From a virus: 34,295 bases of DNA. Location of the stretch: IMG/VR virus record IMGVR_UViG_3300023096_000014, positions 1 to 34,295 of that record. One strand, given 5' to 3'. Shown piece by piece: positions 21,690-28,812 of this stretch. The translations under genes and the position numbers were made by a program. The first letter of the stretch is position 1. The number at the start of each line of letters is the position of its first letter. A model generated the notes under the pieces. It was not told the DNA's origin and did not search any database. It worked only from the letters and a program-made list of their open reading frames with translations.

Positions 21690-22194
21690 CCATTTTATAT
21701 TTTACAGACCTCTTTTTAACATGACCTTAACATATTGACGTATCAAATCCTGGTCTTTTTACCTAGCCGCCCATCATTCTATATCATTTCGATTTGATTT
21801 CCTTACAAGGCCTTAAAAACGGTTTCAGTTTTTCAAGTTTTTTCTTTGTGATTTTAGCCTTAGAACTATTCTTATATTTCTTTATTTAGGTTGTTTCTAT
21901 AGAATATTTATTTTGCAACTTTCTTTGTCTGTCTTTATTCTATATAATAATATGTGTTTTTGATTTTGAATTTAATTGCGGTTTTTGTTTTTTGCGGAAA
22001 TTACATAATATAGGAACGCACGCGCATGTTATACAACTTTAATAATTAATATCCAAATTTATTTTGCTTGTGAGTGAATTATTTTTTGCCGAGATTTGTA
22101 CTATGAGAATGAGACATGAGTTTCACATCATAACAAAAACGTTCTTATACACTTTCTTTTTAATTATGCAAGTAAAATTTAATTTATTTTCGCA
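21690..22194. other. 500-base T-rich region without genes
   Basis: No ORF that I can support on either strand. Composition flips: the + strand is T-rich here while gene regions are A-rich. Two copies of the GC-core motif sit on the minus strand (about 21978-22001 and 22078-22095), unlike the others in the window. TAAATTTG occurs on the minus strand near 22056, a possible leftward promoter. It could be a decayed leftward gene, a replication origin or a control region. Confidence 0.4.
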
Positions 22195-22223
22195 TTGAGA
22201 TTAAAAAGTTTTAATTACATTTG
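22195..22223 (+). promoter_or_regulatory. consensus Bacteroidota promoter, TTG-N18-TACATTTG
   Basis: TTG at 22195-22197 and TACATTTG at 22216-22223. No ORF follows closely; the product is the structured stretch 22230-22415. Confidence 0.65.
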
Positions 22224-22229
22224 TATAAG

Positions 22230-22415
22230 AATAAGGATTACAAGTTATTTGACATATTGATAAGCGGTGATTGGAGTATCATATAAAGCTACTATTAATT
22301 TAGAAAGTGATTGCAGGGTACGAGATAGGCGACACGCTACATACATTACATTTATCCTATTCATTAGGACTTATATATTATTAGACTTGATTTAAAGTCT
22401 GTTCTTTCTTTTTTG
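22230..22415 (+). ncRNA. candidate small RNA, promoter to intrinsic terminator
   Basis: About 185 bases without an ORF lie between a consensus promoter and a terminator. TCCTA 22355-22359 pairs with TAGGA 22365-22369. AGACTT 22383-22388 pairs with AAGTCT 22395-22400, followed by GTTCTTTCTTTTTTG. Two related words, GTGATTGGAG (22268) and GTGATTGCAG (22308), occur in the body. No known family recognised; an independent phage sRNA is the simplest reading. Confidence 0.55.
22383..22415 (+). terminator. intrinsic terminator
   Basis: Six-bp stem AGACTT/AAGTCT with loop GATTTA, then a U-rich run ending in TTTTTTG. Confidence 0.65.
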
Positions 22416-22525
22416 TCGGCGAAATGCGGGAAAAGAAAACAAAGCCGTTTGATAGTTAATGACTAGCATCTTAAAGCGAGATTAAGAACGGCACTAAAAC
22501 AAATATTCATTTAAAACTTACAGTT
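22416..22525 (+). promoter_or_regulatory. structured leader of the 22526 gene
   Basis: GCCGTT 22444-22449 pairs exactly with AACGGC 22487-22492, enclosing CTTA/TAAG arms (22470-22485). A GC-core motif pair (TCGGCGAAATGCGGG) lies just upstream. It could be a 5' leader that folds, perhaps regulatory; no known riboswitch was recognised. Confidence 0.35.
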
Positions 22526-22768
22526 ATGAAAAGTATCAAAATAATACTAGGGACTTCAAAAAATACTAATGAGCGTTATACATTAGTTAGCGGGAAAATG
22601 GGAAGTGCAAATACTCCTTTAAATCATGTAAATAGAATAGCAGAAATAACAAGCGGGAGTGGTTTAGTAGCGGTCAGTTACTTCTTAACTAAAGATTATA
22701 TAGAGCAACCAATAAAAGACAAGGTTATTAAATTTTGTGAAGAAAATAATTTACTATACAATAACTAA
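22526..22768 (+). CDS. hypothetical protein, 80 aa
   Basis: Mixed protein with a conserved-looking GSGLVAVSYFLTKDYIEQPI segment and a short C-terminal helix. It is the first of the accessory gene array. Start preceded by ACAGTT, the usual word before starts here. Function unknown. Confidence 0.65.
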   Translation: MKSIKIILGTSKNTNERYTLVSGKMGSANTPLNHVNRIAEITSGSGLVAVSYFLTKDYIEQPIKDKVIKFCEENNLLYNN

Positions 22769-22797
22769 TTTTCGGCAAAAAAGAAATAAAAACAGTT
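22769..22797 (+). repeat. dispersed GC-core motif
   Basis: TTTTCGGC, an A-run, then AGAAATAAAAACAGTT, immediately before the gene at 22802. Confidence 0.6.
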
Positions 22798-22801
22798 AAA
22801 A

Positions 22802-22927
22802 ATGAAACTATCTAATAACACAAAAGCAATCTTATTAATTATAGGGTTGCTTTTATTTTTTATTGCGGTTTTAAATACTGCTGAATATTTAATTAACTTA
22901 TCATCAACATTTATTAATACTTTATAG
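22802..22927 (+). CDS. single-span membrane miniprotein, 41 aa (copy 1)
   Basis: MKLSNNTKAILLIIGLLLFF begins a short cytosolic start followed by one hydrophobic helix (about residues 9-24), then AEYLINL and a short tail. It is clearly paralogous to the 38-aa ORF at 23457, sharing MKLSN, LLIGL and EYxxN. It would sit in the inner membrane. Function unknown; size allows a holin-like or membrane-modulator role. Confidence 0.65.
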   Translation: MKLSNNTKAILLIIGLLLFFIAVLNTAEYLINLSSTFINTL

Positions 22928-22929
22928 CT

Positions 22930-23202
22930 ATGAACTACAATCAATTATTAACAGTAGAACCAATAGAAACTTACGGAACTAGAGTAACAAAAGTAACTAA
23001 GAAAGATTACGGTTATAGAGTTCAGATGTTTAACAATTATATTACTTTGTATTATGTTAAGCTTATAATTAACGATAATAAAAGCGCAAAAGCTCATTAC
23101 TTAGTTAAAAAGAATTATTGTGCAGACAATCGTTATACTATTTATTTCGATTGTGAGGGCAATTCAATTACTTTGAAGGAATATAAACTTTTAAACAAAT
23201 AA
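22930..23202 (+). CDS. hypothetical protein, 90 aa
   Basis: Unrecognised, beta-rich and Tyr-rich (GYRVQMFNNYITLYYVKLII), basic overall. It lies two bases after the membrane miniprotein gene. Confidence 0.6.
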   Translation: MNYNQLLTVEPIETYGTRVTKVTKKDYGYRVQMFNNYITLYYVKLIINDNKSAKAHYLVKKNYCADNRYTIYFDCEGNSITLKEYKLLNK

Positions 23203-23241
23203 TCATGGAAGCTAAAATATATAAAATAATAAACTCAGAAT

Positions 23242-23445
23242 ATGAAAACATATAGTACAATATTGCAAGGTAGTGAGGCAACTGAGGACAACGCAATTGA
23301 TTTTGCACAAGGTTTCGACTTCTCAGAAGATGAACAAACAGAGTTTTTCCCTGTTCATTTTAATTATATAGATACTGTTAATGGTATTGAAATATATTAT
23401 GATTACGGGGCAGATTATTATTTTTTCGCGGAAAAAGAAGACTAA
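23242..23445 (+). CDS. hypothetical acidic protein, 67 aa
   Basis: Acidic with aromatic strands (DFAQGFDFSEDEQTEFF, EIYYDYGADYYFFAEKED). The FAEKED end is encoded by a GC-core motif copy. A tiny ATG ORF at 23205-23255 overlaps the start but is not counted. Confidence 0.55.
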   Translation: MKTYSTILQGSEATEDNAIDFAQGFDFSEDEQTEFFPVHFNYIDTVNGIEIYYDYGADYYFFAEKED

Positions 23446-23456
23446 AACAAACAGTT
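23422..23456 (+). repeat. dispersed GC-core motif
   Basis: TTTTTTCGCGGAAAAAG then ACTAAAACAAACAGTT, spanning the end of one gene and the leader of the next. Confidence 0.6.
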
Positions 23457-23573
23457 ATGAAACTATCAAACGAAAGACAAGGAATGTTGTTACTAATAGG
23501 TTTAATTATCTTTATAGTTGTAGCAATTCCAGTAACAGAGTATATATTAAATTATTTAACTTCTAAACTATAA
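23457..23573 (+). CDS. single-span membrane miniprotein, 38 aa (copy 2)
   Basis: MKLSNERQGMLLLIGLIIFI begins a polar start and one hydrophobic helix, then TEYILNYL. It is the paralogue of the ORF at 22802. Both are preceded by a GC-core motif ending in ACAGTT, so gene and leader were duplicated together. Confidence 0.65.
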   Translation: MKLSNERQGMLLLIGLIIFIVVAIPVTEYILNYLTSKL

Positions 23574-23577
23574 CATT

Positions 23578-23835
23578 ATGTCATACATATCAACATCAAA
23601 CGCAATTTGGTCGGTTGACTTTCACGGTCAATCTTCACACTTTATATTCAATAACGAACTTGAAACACTAGGTAAATTAATCGCTGAATATGGTAATTAC
23701 GGAATAGTAAAGATTAAACAGTATGTTCCTCATAAAGGCACGTTTAAAACAATGTCAAAGAAAGAAGTACAAAGCTGGTTTGATTGGGATACATATACAA
23801 TTGAGCAACTAAAGAAAATTAATTATATTAAATAA
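23578..23835 (+). CDS. hypothetical protein, 85 aa
   Basis: Starts MSYISTSNAIWSVDFHGQSS, with alternating strands, then KKEVQSWFDWDTYTIEQLKK. Unrecognised. Placed between small genes with gaps of four and seven bases. Confidence 0.6.
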   Translation: MSYISTSNAIWSVDFHGQSSHFIFNNELETLGKLIAEYGNYGIVKIKQYVPHKGTFKTMSKKEVQSWFDWDTYTIEQLKKINYIK

Positions 23836-23842
23836 TAGTGTT

Positions 23843-23998
23843 ATGAATGATATAACTAAAGCATTACTAAAAGATTTACAAGCCGATTTAGATAAAATTA
23901 AAAGCTTAGAATCTAATATAGAGGTTATTTGGGAACTGGAAAAATTAAAGGGTTCTATTGACATAACCAAATCATTAATTTTAAATTCTATAAAATAA
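23843..23998 (+). CDS. hypothetical helical protein, 51 aa
   Basis: All-helical, probable short coiled coil (LLKDLQADLDKIKSLE). Followed directly by a GC-core motif. Function unknown. Confidence 0.55.
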   Translation: MNDITKALLKDLQADLDKIKSLESNIEVIWELEKLKGSIDITKSLILNSIK

Positions 23999-24029
23999 TT
24001 TCGGCAATAAAAAAACTAAAAATAAATAA
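23999..24029 (+). repeat. dispersed GC-core motif
   Basis: TTCGGCAA then an A-run with ACTAAAAATAAATAAA, ending at the ATG at 24031. Confidence 0.55.
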
Positions 24030-24030
24030 A

Positions 24031-24345
24031 ATGAGAGCAAACGATATAAAAACAATAGATGTTAACTGCAAAGAATGGTTTGACAAGGTTAATGGTAACA
24101 GTTATTTTGCGGGCACAATAGTAATTAATTATGGTCGAAAAGACGAAAAAGAAATTAAAATACCGTTCCAATACGGTTATGGTGATCACTATAGAGATAT
24201 AGCATATAAAATAATTAAGAAAGAATTAAATTGCTTTAAGAAAGTAGATAATTTAACTTCATATTGGCGTGCTTATGATCAATATAAAATTAAAGCCAGA
24301 CATAACAAAAGAGAAAATTGTTTAAAAAGAGAACTAAAAGACTAA
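24031..24345 (+). CDS. hypothetical basic protein, 104 aa
   Basis: Starts MRANDIKTIDVNCKEWFDKV; then GNSYFAGTIVINYG and PFQYGYGDHYRDIAY, followed by a basic tail. The block around GNSY.a..v.n.G....iPF.YGYG..Y is seen in small phage/plasmid proteins of unknown function. No family number recalled. Confidence 0.65.
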   Translation: MRANDIKTIDVNCKEWFDKVNGNSYFAGTIVINYGRKDEKEIKIPFQYGYGDHYRDIAYKIIKKELNCFKKVDNLTSYWRAYDQYKIKARHNKRENCLKRELKD

Positions 24346-24349
24346 CATT

Positions 24350-24603
24350 ATGAAACTTAAAGAATACTTAGACAAATTAGATTTCGCGGAAAAAAAAATA
24401 AAAACAAAGAAATAACAGTTTTATCCGTTCAATCAACAAAATCCTTCAAACTAATAAAGAAAAACAGTACTAAACAATACTTTATAAAAAGAGTAAAAGA
24501 CAGTAAGACTATATTAATAGGAGATAGAGACAAAAGCGAAGACTTTATTTTATATGGTTTGTTTGCGAATAGAGAGGATGTAAAACAATTATTTAATAGT
24601 TAG
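24350..24603 (+). pseudogene. small gene interrupted at an A9 run (possible -1 slippage)
   Basis: The ATG at 24350 gives a 21-aa frame MKLKEYLDKLDFAEKK... ending at TAA 24413-24415. Moving back one base at the nine A's (24390-24398) opens a frame that continues KEITVLSVQSTKSFKLIKK to TAG 24601-24603. The total is about 84 residues. The downstream frame has no good own start. It may be programmed slippage, a mutation or a homopolymer error. The A9 belongs to a GC-core motif copy. Confidence 0.5.
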
Positions 24604-24606
24604 ACA

Positions 24607-24963
24607 ATGGAAAATAATATATTAATTGCTCGCTTTATGGACTATTCTTTTGAGGATGGAGATTTTAAAGTGCCTCATAGTAATAAAACAAGTAACTCAG
24701 ATTTTAAAGAATGGTGTCCTACTTATTGGGATGAAAGTAAAGATAGTGGAGGTTATTTAGTAGCACCTTGCAACCTAATGTTTTATTCTGATTGGAACTG
24801 GTTAATAGAAGTTGTAGACAAATGTTCATTAAAGGCTGATGAGTTAAACGTTGATTCTTTATTTAGGGCGGAATTATGGATGTTTGTAACAAATGATATA
24901 ACAGCAGTTTATAACAGTTGTATTGACTTTATTAAATGGTATAACGAAAATTCTGCGGAATAA
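24607..24963 (+). CDS. conserved phage hypothetical protein, 118 aa
   Basis: Layout: NNILIARFMDYSF at the start, YSDWNWLIEVVDKC in the centre, and DITAVYNSCIDFIKWYN at the end. This is the usual order in a short family frequent in Bacteroidota phages and elements (FMG....YH.SWDWLMPVV.kI...VY..vVeFIkWYN). No function is known to me. Confidence 0.7.
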   Translation: MENNILIARFMDYSFEDGDFKVPHSNKTSNSDFKEWCPTYWDESKDSGGYLVAPCNLMFYSDWNWLIEVVDKCSLKADELNVDSLFRAELWMFVTNDITAVYNSCIDFIKWYNENSAE

Positions 24964-24975
24964 AAAACTAAAACA
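24951..24975 (+). repeat. dispersed GC-core motif
   Basis: TTCTGCGGAA then TAAAAAACTAAAACA, spanning the last codons (SAE) of one gene and the leader of the next. Confidence 0.5.
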
Positions 24976-25221
24976 ATGGAAAAACTAATTAAAAAATGTC
25001 AAGCTTATTTGCGCAAAAAGAAAATAGAAACAGTTAAAAAAGACAACGAAATAAAAGTAAACAAAATAGTTACTTCAATATTCGACGAAAAAACACCTAA
25101 ACAAGCAATACAACTGTTCAAAGAAATACAAACAGAAGTAAACAATAGACTAGACAAAGAACTTAAAACAAGTTTAGAAGCAGTTACAGAAATAGGAAAA
25201 TTTAAAAACATAGAGCAATGA
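24976..25221 (+). CDS. hypothetical Lys-rich helical protein, 81 aa
   Basis: Strongly basic helical N-terminus (KKCQAYLRKKKIETVKKD), then a mixed helical part (FDEKTPKQAIQLFKEI). Possible coiled coil. It overlaps the next gene by four bases (ATGA). Confidence 0.6.
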   Translation: MEKLIKKCQAYLRKKKIETVKKDNEIKVNKIVTSIFDEKTPKQAIQLFKEIQTEVNNRLDKELKTSLEAVTEIGKFKNIEQ

Positions 25222-25511
25222 AAAATTTTAAAATAGGTGATATAATCACTAGAGTACAGAGAGCTGAGATTTATAACAAACAATATAATGAAAATTTAGG
25301 AGTAACAACTGACGTATTAAAATATACAGACGGCTCTTATATGGGTGAACCTGTAAAGTATAGAGGTATAGCAAACAACAGAGTATACTTTGAAAGTTTA
25401 AAAGGCTGTTTTAAAGGGAATGTACATAGCGTTGACTTAGAAAATTGGGCAGAAGGTTGGGCTTTATTTGAACTGCCTGAGGGCGTGGATATTGAAGAGT
25501 TAATATACTAA
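25218..25511 (+). CDS. hypothetical protein, 97 aa
   Basis: Start KNFKIGDIITRVQRAEIYN, then short strands with YRGIANNRVYFES, and WAEGWALFELPEG near the end. The opening GD-I..R pattern and beta character suggest a small barrel. Unrecognised. Confidence 0.65.
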   Translation: MKNFKIGDIITRVQRAEIYNKQYNENLGVTTDVLKYTDGSYMGEPVKYRGIANNRVYFESLKGCFKGNVHSVDLENWAEGWALFELPEGVDIEELIY

Positions 25512-25540
25512 TTTCCGCAAAAAAGAATTAAAAACAGAAA
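25512..25540 (+). repeat. dispersed GC-core motif
   Basis: TTTCCGCAAAAAAG then AATTAAAAACAG, close to the copy at 25859. Confidence 0.6.
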
Positions 25541-25573
25541 GAAAATGACTACACAACAAATAAAAGAACAGTT

Positions 25574-25831
25574 ATGTATATACTACAAGACAAAGAAACA
25601 AACAGTCTTACAATAGTAGCAGAGAAACAAAAGCTATCTGAACTATTAGGAATACACAGAAACACTTTAAATAACAGATTGAAGCTAAATAAGGTAATTG
25701 AAAGCGATAAGTATCTGCTTATTTTACCATTTAAATACTATCCTGCAACTAAAAATAGCGGTAACACAGATAGTTATAGAGTTAAAAAGGCTAAATCTGA
25801 GGGAGATATAGAAGAAAATGAGTATTATTAA
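25574..25831 (+). CDS. helix-turn-helix protein, 85 aa
   Basis: Residues 21-39 (LSELLGIHRNTLNNRLKLN) form an HTH pattern with a helix, the GIHRNTL turn/recognition start and a second helix. A basic, polar C-terminus follows. Likely a small DNA-binding protein; the target is unknown. The start is preceded by ACAGTT. A 23-codon ORF at 25545-25616 overlaps and is not counted. Confidence 0.6.
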   Translation: MYILQDKETNSLTIVAEKQKLSELLGIHRNTLNNRLKLNKVIESDKYLLILPFKYYPATKNSGNTDSYRVKKAKSEGDIEENEYY

Positions 25832-25858
25832 GCGTAGGTTCTGAACTTATGCACAATG

Positions 25859-25889
25859 ATTCGCGCAAAAAAGAATTAAAAACAGTTTA
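25859..25889 (+). repeat. dispersed GC-core motif
   Basis: TTCGCGCAAAAAAG then AATTAAAAACAGTT, leading to the ATG at 25893. Confidence 0.6.
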
Positions 25890-25892
25890 ATT

Positions 25893-26036
25893 ATGTACAA
25901 ACTAGACCTAAAAGAACTAATAGAAGATATAAACCTATCTATAGAAGCAATACAAAACAAAGACTATAAAGATGCAATAGCTTTACTAGAAGAAATCAGA
26001 CAAGACCTTGCTATCATTGATGTTTGTCAAAGCTAA
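25893..26036 (+). CDS. hypothetical acidic helical protein, 47 aa
   Basis: Acidic two-helix protein (LKELIEDINLSIEAIQN, then AIALLEEIRQDLA). No family recognised. Followed by a 150-base gap that contains a TGACC-catc-GGTCA hairpin (26113-26126) and no ORF of note. Confidence 0.55.
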   Translation: MYKLDLKELIEDINLSIEAIQNKDYKDAIALLEEIRQDLAIIDVCQS

Positions 26037-26186
26037 AAAGATATTTAGAGGTGTCTAAAGGAGAGGACAAACCCACCCACAAACATTTTATTACTCTAAA
26101 ATACTAAAAATATGACCCATCGGTCAGGCTTCGAACTTATATAGGAGAATACTTAAATTTAAACCTTAACAATTTTTAACACAATT

Positions 26187-26429
26187 ATGGTAGAGATAAA
26201 ACAAATACAAGAACAGACTGTAAATCTATTACTAGATAATAAAATAGTAGGTAAAATAACATCAGGTTTACAATTAACGGATGTTTGCGTACAAATAAAA
26301 GAGCAAAAACTCACAGGATATTCTGTACAGGATAACGATAAAGTATTTATTATTGATGAAAATGGAAGGGTGTATCATGATAGAACCCTTTACCCAATGT
26401 TAGGAGAACTATTAAGAAAACTTATATAA
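26187..26429 (+). CDS. hypothetical protein, 80 aa
   Basis: Unrecognised, strand-rich with a helical end (MLGELLRKLI). It follows a gap and is followed two bases later by the next gene. Confidence 0.6.
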   Translation: MVEIKQIQEQTVNLLLDNKIVGKITSGLQLTDVCVQIKEQKLTGYSVQDNDKVFIIDENGRVYHDRTLYPMLGELLRKLI

Positions 26430-26431
26430 TT

Positions 26432-26728
26432 ATGAAACCAGCAACTTTAATTGAAATTTTAGAATATAGAAACTCACCTTATGGCGGGTTCTTAGGAAAT
26501 ATTACTTTTTGTGATGATAGTTACAAAGACCGTGAGGGAATGAAAGACGCTTATAATGTACCTGCTGAGGTTAACATGTTCTGTGTAGTTCATTCAATAG
26601 ATTTTATATTTGAATATGAAGAAAATTTAGAAGAGAAGTTAGATAACTTATTAGGTGAGTATTCAGAGAGTTATTTAATACCTTCACAATATCAGGGTTA
26701 TATAGTTTGGAGTTTGGAAGATAATTAA
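26432..26728 (+). CDS. hypothetical acidic protein, 98 aa
   Basis: Unrecognised, acidic in its second half, with YGGFLGNITFCDD and a Tyr/Glu-rich end. Followed by T-rich runs and a GC-core sequence (26753-26765) that may end transcription partly. Confidence 0.6.
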   Translation: MKPATLIEILEYRNSPYGGFLGNITFCDDSYKDREGMKDAYNVPAEVNMFCVVHSIDFIFEYEENLEEKLDNLLGEYSESYLIPSQYQGYIVWSLEDN

Positions 26729-26795
26729 CTGTTCTTTTATCCTTTTTTAATTCTTTTTTGCGGCGATTTTGCCCTCACAAATAAAACTTACTAAA

Positions 26796-27122
26796 ATGAA
26801 AACTAAAAGCAAACAACAGATATTATATTGGGGTGTTAAACCTCAGATACAAAACAGACCAAATAAACTTTCTAAAGGAATGGCTTTTACTAACGAAAGA
26901 AGAGCAAGAAGAAATAATAAATCTATATTTTATAGTGCGATAATTAGCAATAATAAGTGTTCTAAAGAATCGAGATCATTATCAGTTAGAGGTACATTAG
27001 ATAAGTTAGCGAGTATTAACTCAGTTAGTAAGTATAACTTTAAAAGGTATAAGTCAGGATTACCCCAACAAAGAAAAGCTAAAAACAGTTTTGCTTATTT
27101 AAAAGAGCTTGTTTTTTCTTAA
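26796..27122 (+). CDS. hypothetical very basic protein, 108 aa
   Basis: Lys/Arg/Ser/Asn-rich with few acidic residues (MKTKSKQQ...NERRARRNNKS...RKAKNSFAYLKELV). The ATG at 26796 is chosen over a TTG at 26769. It may bind nucleic acid through charge. No family recognised. Confidence 0.55.
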   Translation: MKTKSKQQILYWGVKPQIQNRPNKLSKGMAFTNERRARRNNKSIFYSAIISNNKCSKESRSLSVRGTLDKLASINSVSKYNFKRYKSGLPQQRKAKNSFAYLKELVFS

Positions 27123-27251
27123 TTCTTTCCCCTCCAAAAATATTAAACAAAACACAGAACAAACAATTTAAAGCTACTTTTAGCTGATTTAAGACACTAA
27201 AACAATAATTTAATACTGTTAGACGCTTCAGATTAAAAAGGCGTGACACAA

Positions 27252-27839
27252 ATGAGAACAATAAGAACAAAGGTTTATACTTTTAATGAGTTAAACAAAG
27301 AAGAACAAGAAACTGCAATAGAAAAATTTAGAAATGATAATTATGAGCATATCAGTTTAGATATGTTTGAAGAGGATTGTTTAAACACTATTAAAGAAAA
27401 AGGATTTAAAGATGCTGATTTACTATATAGTTTAAGTTACTCACAAGGTGACGGATTAAGTTTTAATTCTAGTGGTTTAGAAAATTCTGTTTTAGTTTCT
27501 TTTTTCGCCGAAATTATGGGAGAAAACAAGGAAAAACAAATACAAGTATTAATAGATAATTTAGATTTCGCTATTAAAGTTACAGGGCGTTATGCTTTTT
27601 CAAGTGCAAGCGATATTGGTTTTGATTTAGAAGATTATAACCACTATAATACAGATAATTGTAATGAGGTTGTATCAAAAGTAAGAGAACGAATTGAAAA
27701 CTACTATTTAGACTTATGTAAAGAACTGGAAAAAATAGGATATGCTGAAATTGAATATTTTAATAGTGACGAGTATATTAAAGAAACTCTTATTGCTAAT
27801 GAATATGAGTTTTTATCTACAGGTAAAATGTTTTCTTAG
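27252..27839 (+). CDS. conserved phage protein with YSxSYSQGDG motif, 195 aa
   Basis: Starts VYTFNELNKEEQETAIEKFR and then LLYSLSYSQGDGLSF (about 57-71). The rest is acidic and helical, with Asn-rich and Tyr-rich patches. The family YTF.EL..E.ke.Ai......YS.g.SQGDG..F is widespread in phages and plasmids; some database entries call it an antitoxin, but no function has been shown to my knowledge. The ATG at 27252 is preferred over a GTG at 27243. Confidence 0.72.
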   Translation: MRTIRTKVYTFNELNKEEQETAIEKFRNDNYEHISLDMFEEDCLNTIKEKGFKDADLLYSLSYSQGDGLSFNSSGLENSVLVSFFAEIMGENKEKQIQVLIDNLDFAIKVTGRYAFSSASDIGFDLEDYNHYNTDNCNEVVSKVRERIENYYLDLCKELEKIGYAEIEYFNSDEYIKETLIANEYEFLSTGKMFS

Positions 27840-27846
27840 TTTTTTA

Positions 27847-27870
27847 TTCCCGCGAAAAATAATCCTAAAA
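27847..27870 (+). repeat. dispersed GC-core motif
   Basis: TTCCCGCGAAAAATAATCC, between stop and next start. Confidence 0.5.
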
Positions 27871-27880
27871 TAATACCATT

Positions 27881-28270
27881 ATGGACACAAAATATTTAGT
27901 TACATTAGAATTTAGATTTACAAGCGTAAACAAAGATAAAACAGATAAGAACTACAATAATAAAACAATTACTATAGGCGTATTTGATTCTTTTGAAGAT
28001 GCGTGTAAAGAAGGAAATAAAAACCTTGAAATAATGGAGAGCCGTTTTAGTCTTCATAAATTCCCGCAAGGACACTTTGCACCAAAAGAAAGATTTAGCA
28101 AGAATGGAGGTTGTTTTAACAGCAGAAAGAATTTAATTACTAATTTAGCTTATCTAAAAACACCGTTTGAGTTTTATTTTAAGATAACAGATTTAAATTA
28201 TCAAAATATAGAAAGTTTTATAGATGATACATTAAGTTCTGTTAATGAATATAAAGAGTGGAGAGGTTAA
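27881..28270 (+). CDS. hypothetical protein, 129 aa
   Basis: Starts KYLVTLEFRFTSVNKDKTD with beta strands; then FDSFEDACKEGNKNLEIMES and HKFPQGHFAPKERFSKNGG. The strands around the helix look like a small ferredoxin-like fold. I recall similar phage proteins without function. Confidence 0.65.
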   Translation: MDTKYLVTLEFRFTSVNKDKTDKNYNNKTITIGVFDSFEDACKEGNKNLEIMESRFSLHKFPQGHFAPKERFSKNGGCFNSRKNLITNLAYLKTPFEFYFKITDLNYQNIESFIDDTLSSVNEYKEWRG

Positions 28271-28290
28271 AATCATTAAATCATATTATT

Positions 28291-28596
28291 ATGAACCCAA
28301 TTACAAGAAAACGTCAAGACCGTATATTTAATGATTGGCGAAATAAGGTTAAGATAAGATTACCTGATATAGTAACTAGATTTTATCAAATTGAAGGTTA
28401 CATAGATTACAGCATTCATATTAATATGGGTAAAGTAATATCTTACATAAATAGTCCCTATTACACTGTTCTAAATGATAGGGGTGACCACTTAACAGAT
28501 ATTGAGATAATTTCCAGAGAGTGCATCTTACGAATTATAACAGAGGATTTATTTAAATTCGTTAATACTCACACTAAACATGAAACCAATAAATAA
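28291..28596 (+). CDS. hypothetical basic protein, 101 aa
   Basis: Starts MNPITRKRQDRIFNDWRNKV, with an Arg/Lys-rich front and a Tyr-rich, strand-like middle. The ATG at 28291 is preferred over a GTG at 28258 that overlaps the previous gene. Ends overlapping the next gene by 17 bases. Confidence 0.6.
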   Translation: MNPITRKRQDRIFNDWRNKVKIRLPDIVTRFYQIEGYIDYSIHINMGKVISYINSPYYTVLNDRGDHLTDIEIISRECILRIITEDLFKFVNTHTKHETNK

Positions 28597-28741
28597 AAAG
28601 ATAGGCAATTACGAGATTGTTAATTACTATCAGCACGACTTAAATACTAACAGATATATTATATTAGAGAATGGCTTTGATTGTATTGGTAATCATTTTT
28701 CTTTGAGAGAGGTTATTGCTGTTTTTAAAAGCCTGTTTTAA
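28580..28741 (+). CDS. hypothetical protein, 53 aa
   Basis: MKPINKKIGNYEIVNYYQHD begins a small, Tyr/Asn-rich sequence; NRYIILENGFDCIGNHFSLR looks like a strand-helix pair. Overlaps the previous gene and ends before a GC-core motif. Confidence 0.55.
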   Translation: MKPINKKIGNYEIVNYYQHDLNTNRYIILENGFDCIGNHFSLREVIAVFKSLF

Positions 28742-28747
28742 TTTCTT

Positions 28748-28770
28748 TTTTCCGCGAAATAATCAACAGA
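28748..28770 (+). repeat. dispersed GC-core motif
   Basis: TTTTCCGCGAAATAATCAACAG, between genes. Confidence 0.5.
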
Positions 28771-28812
28771 TAATCGGAAATAAACCGATTTAATATATAA
28801 AATCACACAAAA

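Noticed and set aside
23205-23255. 16-codon ATG ORF
   Set aside because: Too short and overlapping the better-supported start at 23242; no features.
25545-25616. 23-codon ATG ORF
   Set aside because: Overlaps the HTH gene in another frame; the HTH gene has a recognisable motif and the usual ACAGTT leader.
26111-26150. tRNA-like T-arm word (GGCTTCGAAC)
   Set aside because: The flanks do not pair as a T stem and no acceptor, D or anticodon arms were found.
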